From the NCBI GenBank assembly GCA_945866165.1, contig CAMBGO010000007.1:1-24532 (forward strand): a DNA stretch of 24,532 bases. Direction: 5' to 3'. A program made the position numbers and the translations under genes. The notes below the pieces were generated by a model. The model did not search any database. It was given only the letters and a program-made list of their open reading frames with translations, and was not told the DNA's origin. Each line of letters begins with the position of its first letter. Positions within the stretch are counted from its first letter, which is position 1. This document shows, piece after piece, positions 22,960-24,532 of the stretch. The DNA comes from Chitinophaga pinensis. Its GTDB lineage: Bacteria > Bacteroidota > Bacteroidia > Chitinophagales > Chitinophagaceae.

Positions 22960-23556
22960 CGTTACAATACAGCCGTAAATTTCTTGTAAAGCAGAAACAC
23001 AAACAGCTTCTATGGTTTTCGCAATTCCAATTTCATAAATACAAAACAGCTGCATTTCTTGTTTATCAATAGTACATTCAAACTTTCTTATAATGTTCAA
23101 TACTTCATTTGAGATGGTGTAATCGAAATGTATTTCATATTTCACTTCGATTTGTTTTCTAACAATAGGTATTAGTTGAAGTGCCATTGAAGATGAACTC
23201 TTGTAAGCATTAATCAGACCGGGTATGCCTAACAAAGTTCCACCGAAATAGCGTAATACAATTACACATACATTGGTAAGTTCTTTTGAATCAATTTGTC
23301 CCATAATGGGCCTTCCAGCAGACCCGGCGGGTTCGCCAGCATCAGACACCCTGTATGTTTGACCATCAGTACCAATGCGATATGCAAAACAAAAATGTGA
23401 AGCTTTCGAATGTTCTTTTTTCAGTTGCTGCAATATTACCTTAAATCCTTCGATTGAATCAATCGGAAATGCGCAGGCAATAAATTTGCTTCCCCTATCG
23501 GAAAATGTTGCAGTACCTTGCTTTTCAATTGTATTATAATGATCAGATTCAATCAT
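22942..23556 (-). CDS. YigZ/IMPACT family protein
   Basis: A 204-residue protein of the IMPACT/YigZ family. The N-terminal UPF0029 domain shows DRGSKFIACAFPID, HFCFAYRIG, DAGEPAGSAGRPIM and VCVIVLRYFGGTLLGIPGLINAY, all family hallmarks. The C-terminal ~75 residues form the smaller ferredoxin-like domain (DUF1949) expected in bacterial members. The eukaryotic homologue IMPACT affects translation control through GCN1. The bacterial role is unknown, with possible ribosome or RNA binding inferred only from fold. It converges on the zinc-ribbon gene and ends within a shared terminator hairpin. Confidence 0.93.
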   Translation of the reverse strand: MIESDHYNTIEKQGTATFSDRGSKFIACAFPIDSIEGFKVILQQLKKEHSKASHFCFAYRIGTDGQTYRVSDAGEPAGSAGRPIMGQIDSKELTNVCVIVLRYFGGTLLGIPGLINAYKSSSSMALQLIPIVRKQIEVKYEIHFDYTISNEVLNIIRKFECTIDKQEMQLFCIYEIGIAKTIEAVCVSALQEIYGCIVTKKATK

Positions 23557-23684
23557 TGCTATTTGCTAAATATTATTAGTTGAGTAATGCTATTTTATAA
23601 AAAGACATGCAATGAATGCAATATCAATAGTTTAATAAAAAAAACAATTTCTCGGTTTATACCCTTTGATAAATACTGAATGAG

Positions 23685-23713
23685 TTGCAACAAAGTTAAA
23701 TGATTTACATTTG
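23685..23713 (+). promoter_or_regulatory. Putative promoter of prmC
   Basis: TTG at 23685-23687, an 18-bp spacer, and a perfect TACATTTG at 23706-23713. The GTG taken as the prmC start begins 3 nt after the box (23717). A TTG that could serve as an earlier start (23711) lies inside the box itself, which argues against it. Confidence 0.6.
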
Positions 23714-23716
23714 GAT

Positions 23717-24532
23717 GTGAGAATTAAAGAAGCCCATCAGCATCTTATAAAATCAATACACCCACTCTATGAAAGCAGGGAAGCCAAATCAATTGCCGAC
23801 TGGGTAATTGAAGACCTCACTGGCATGACCAGGTCGGGGATCCTTATACATCATGATGAAGAGCTCAAAGAGGAGCAAGAAAAAAAATTACAACAATATA
23901 CTGTAGAGCTTATTCACGGAAGACCTGTTCAATATGTACTATCAAATGCTTGGTTTATGGGTCAACCTTTTTTTGTTGACGAACGCGTTTTAATTCCAAG
24001 ACCAGAGACCGAAGAGTTGGTTGGATTGGTGAAATTAATTTACAAACACAGTTTGGAAACAAATGAAAAGATGTTGCTAGCCGATATCGGAACAGGAAGT
24101 GGCTGCATTGCTATTTCTGTGAAAACCATTTTTCCAGCTTTTGAAATTTGGGGCATTGACAAAAGTGAAGGTGCCCTAGAAGTGGCATCAATAAATGCAA
24201 CAAAGTTAAATGCAACAATACTCCTCGAAAAAAATGATATTTTGAATGACGCTGATGATGAGATGCTTCCTGTCTTCGATATCATCGTAAGCAATCCTCC
24301 ATACATTCCACTGAAAGATAAAAGTGAATTGGAACCAGTTGTATTGAATCACGAGCCGCATCTTGCTTTATTTGTAACCGATGAAGATCCACTTGAATTT
24401 TACAAAGGCATTCTTTCCTTTTCAAATAACCACCTAACGAGGGGTGGTATGATTTTTTTTGAAACACATGCAGAATATGCTAATGAAGTTGCATCCCTTA
24501 TGGAGGCGTTTGATTTCGAAAATGTAGAAATC
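23717..24532 (+). CDS. prmC: Release factor glutamine methyltransferase (3' end cut off)
   Basis: Methylates the glutamine of the GGQ motif in peptide-chain release factors. 272 residues are visible before the window ends, near the family's usual total of about 280, so only the extreme C-terminus is missing. The N-terminal helical domain has REAKSIADWVIEDLTG and the family's HGRPVQYVLSNAWFMG, then VLIPRPETEELV. The Rossmann domain has motif I DIGTGSGCIAIS, and the release-factor-binding NPPY in VSNPPYIP. No ATG lies between the upstream stop (23681) and conserved sequence, so the start is GTG 23717 (MRIKEAHQHL) or, less likely, TTG 23711. Confidence 0.94.
   Translation, partial: MRIKEAHQHLIKSIHPLYESREAKSIADWVIEDLTGMTRSGILIHHDEELKEEQEKKLQQYTVELIHGRPVQYVLSNAWFMGQPFFVDERVLIPRPETEELVGLVKLIYKHSLETNEKMLLADIGTGSGCIAISVKTIFPAFEIWGIDKSEGALEVASINATKLNATILLEKNDILNDADDEMLPVFDIIVSNPPYIPLKDKSELEPVVLNHEPHLALFVTDEDPLEFYKGILSFSNNHLTRGGMIFFETHAEYANEVASLMEAFDFENVEI

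Noticed and set aside
1..24532. tRNA or rRNA genes, CRISPR arrays, insertion sequences, prophage or attachment sites
   Set aside because: Reading both strands by eye showed no cloverleaf, repeat array, transposase or integrase. A tRNAscan/Infernal run would be needed to exclude small RNAs fully.

Overview
This 24.5 kb window is a dense stretch of core chromosome from a member of the Bacteroidota. Five things point there. Promoters match the TAnnTTTG -7 box of that phylum, and start codons mostly lack Shine-Dalgarno sequences. There is a type IX secretion (Por) sorting domain, and DUF3467 and DUF2795 proteins of the kind common in the phylum. Menaquinone genes are of the futalosine route, which suggests a Chitinophagales/Cytophagales-like lineage more than Bacteroides; that last step is inference. 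No mobile element, rRNA, tRNA, CRISPR array or prophage was seen. Composition looks uniform, and no intergenic gap exceeds 300 bp.

Layout. 1-2.9 kb: the end of a DUF3467 gene, fabD, then a minus-strand pterin group (two paralogous pyruvoyl-tetrahydropterin-synthase-like genes and folE). 3.0-4.6 kb: the overlapping menaquinone pair mqnB-mqnD. 4.6-6.4 kb: a deoxynucleoside kinase and trpS. 6.4-8.8 kb: gatC with a MacB/LolD-like ATPase, a PduO-type cobalamin adenosyltransferase, and convergent lolD. 8.9-12.0 kb: a very acidic DUF2795 mini-protein, a bidirectional terminator, then recN-fabI-SemiSWEET on the minus strand. 12.1-16.1 kb: a sodium:solute symporter, then a methyltransferase overlapping an exported glucosaminidase/LysM protein, and hpt. 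16.1-17.9 kb: grpE-dnaJ. 18.0-21.0 kb: an RlmI-like methyltransferase, a tiny type IX sorting-domain protein, a peroxiredoxin and an exported DUF695 protein. 21.1-24.5 kb: Nif3 plus a C4 zinc-ribbon coiled-coil protein, a YigZ/IMPACT protein, and prmC running off the end.

Genes that work together: folE with the two PTPS-II-type enzymes (tetrahydropterin synthesis), mqnB-mqnD (menaquinone), fabD and fabI (fatty acids, separate loci), grpE-dnaJ (DnaK cycle), and Nif3 with its zinc-ribbon neighbour.

No clearly novel multigene system is visible. The best leads are small. One is a type IX sorting-domain mini-protein whose signal peptide is in frame but can only be reached from a non-canonical start, probably ATT. 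Another is a set of -7 boxes ending 3-4 nt before start codons, which suggests leaderless mRNAs. The third is a folE-linked tandem pair of PTPS-II-type enzymes, both with intact active sites.
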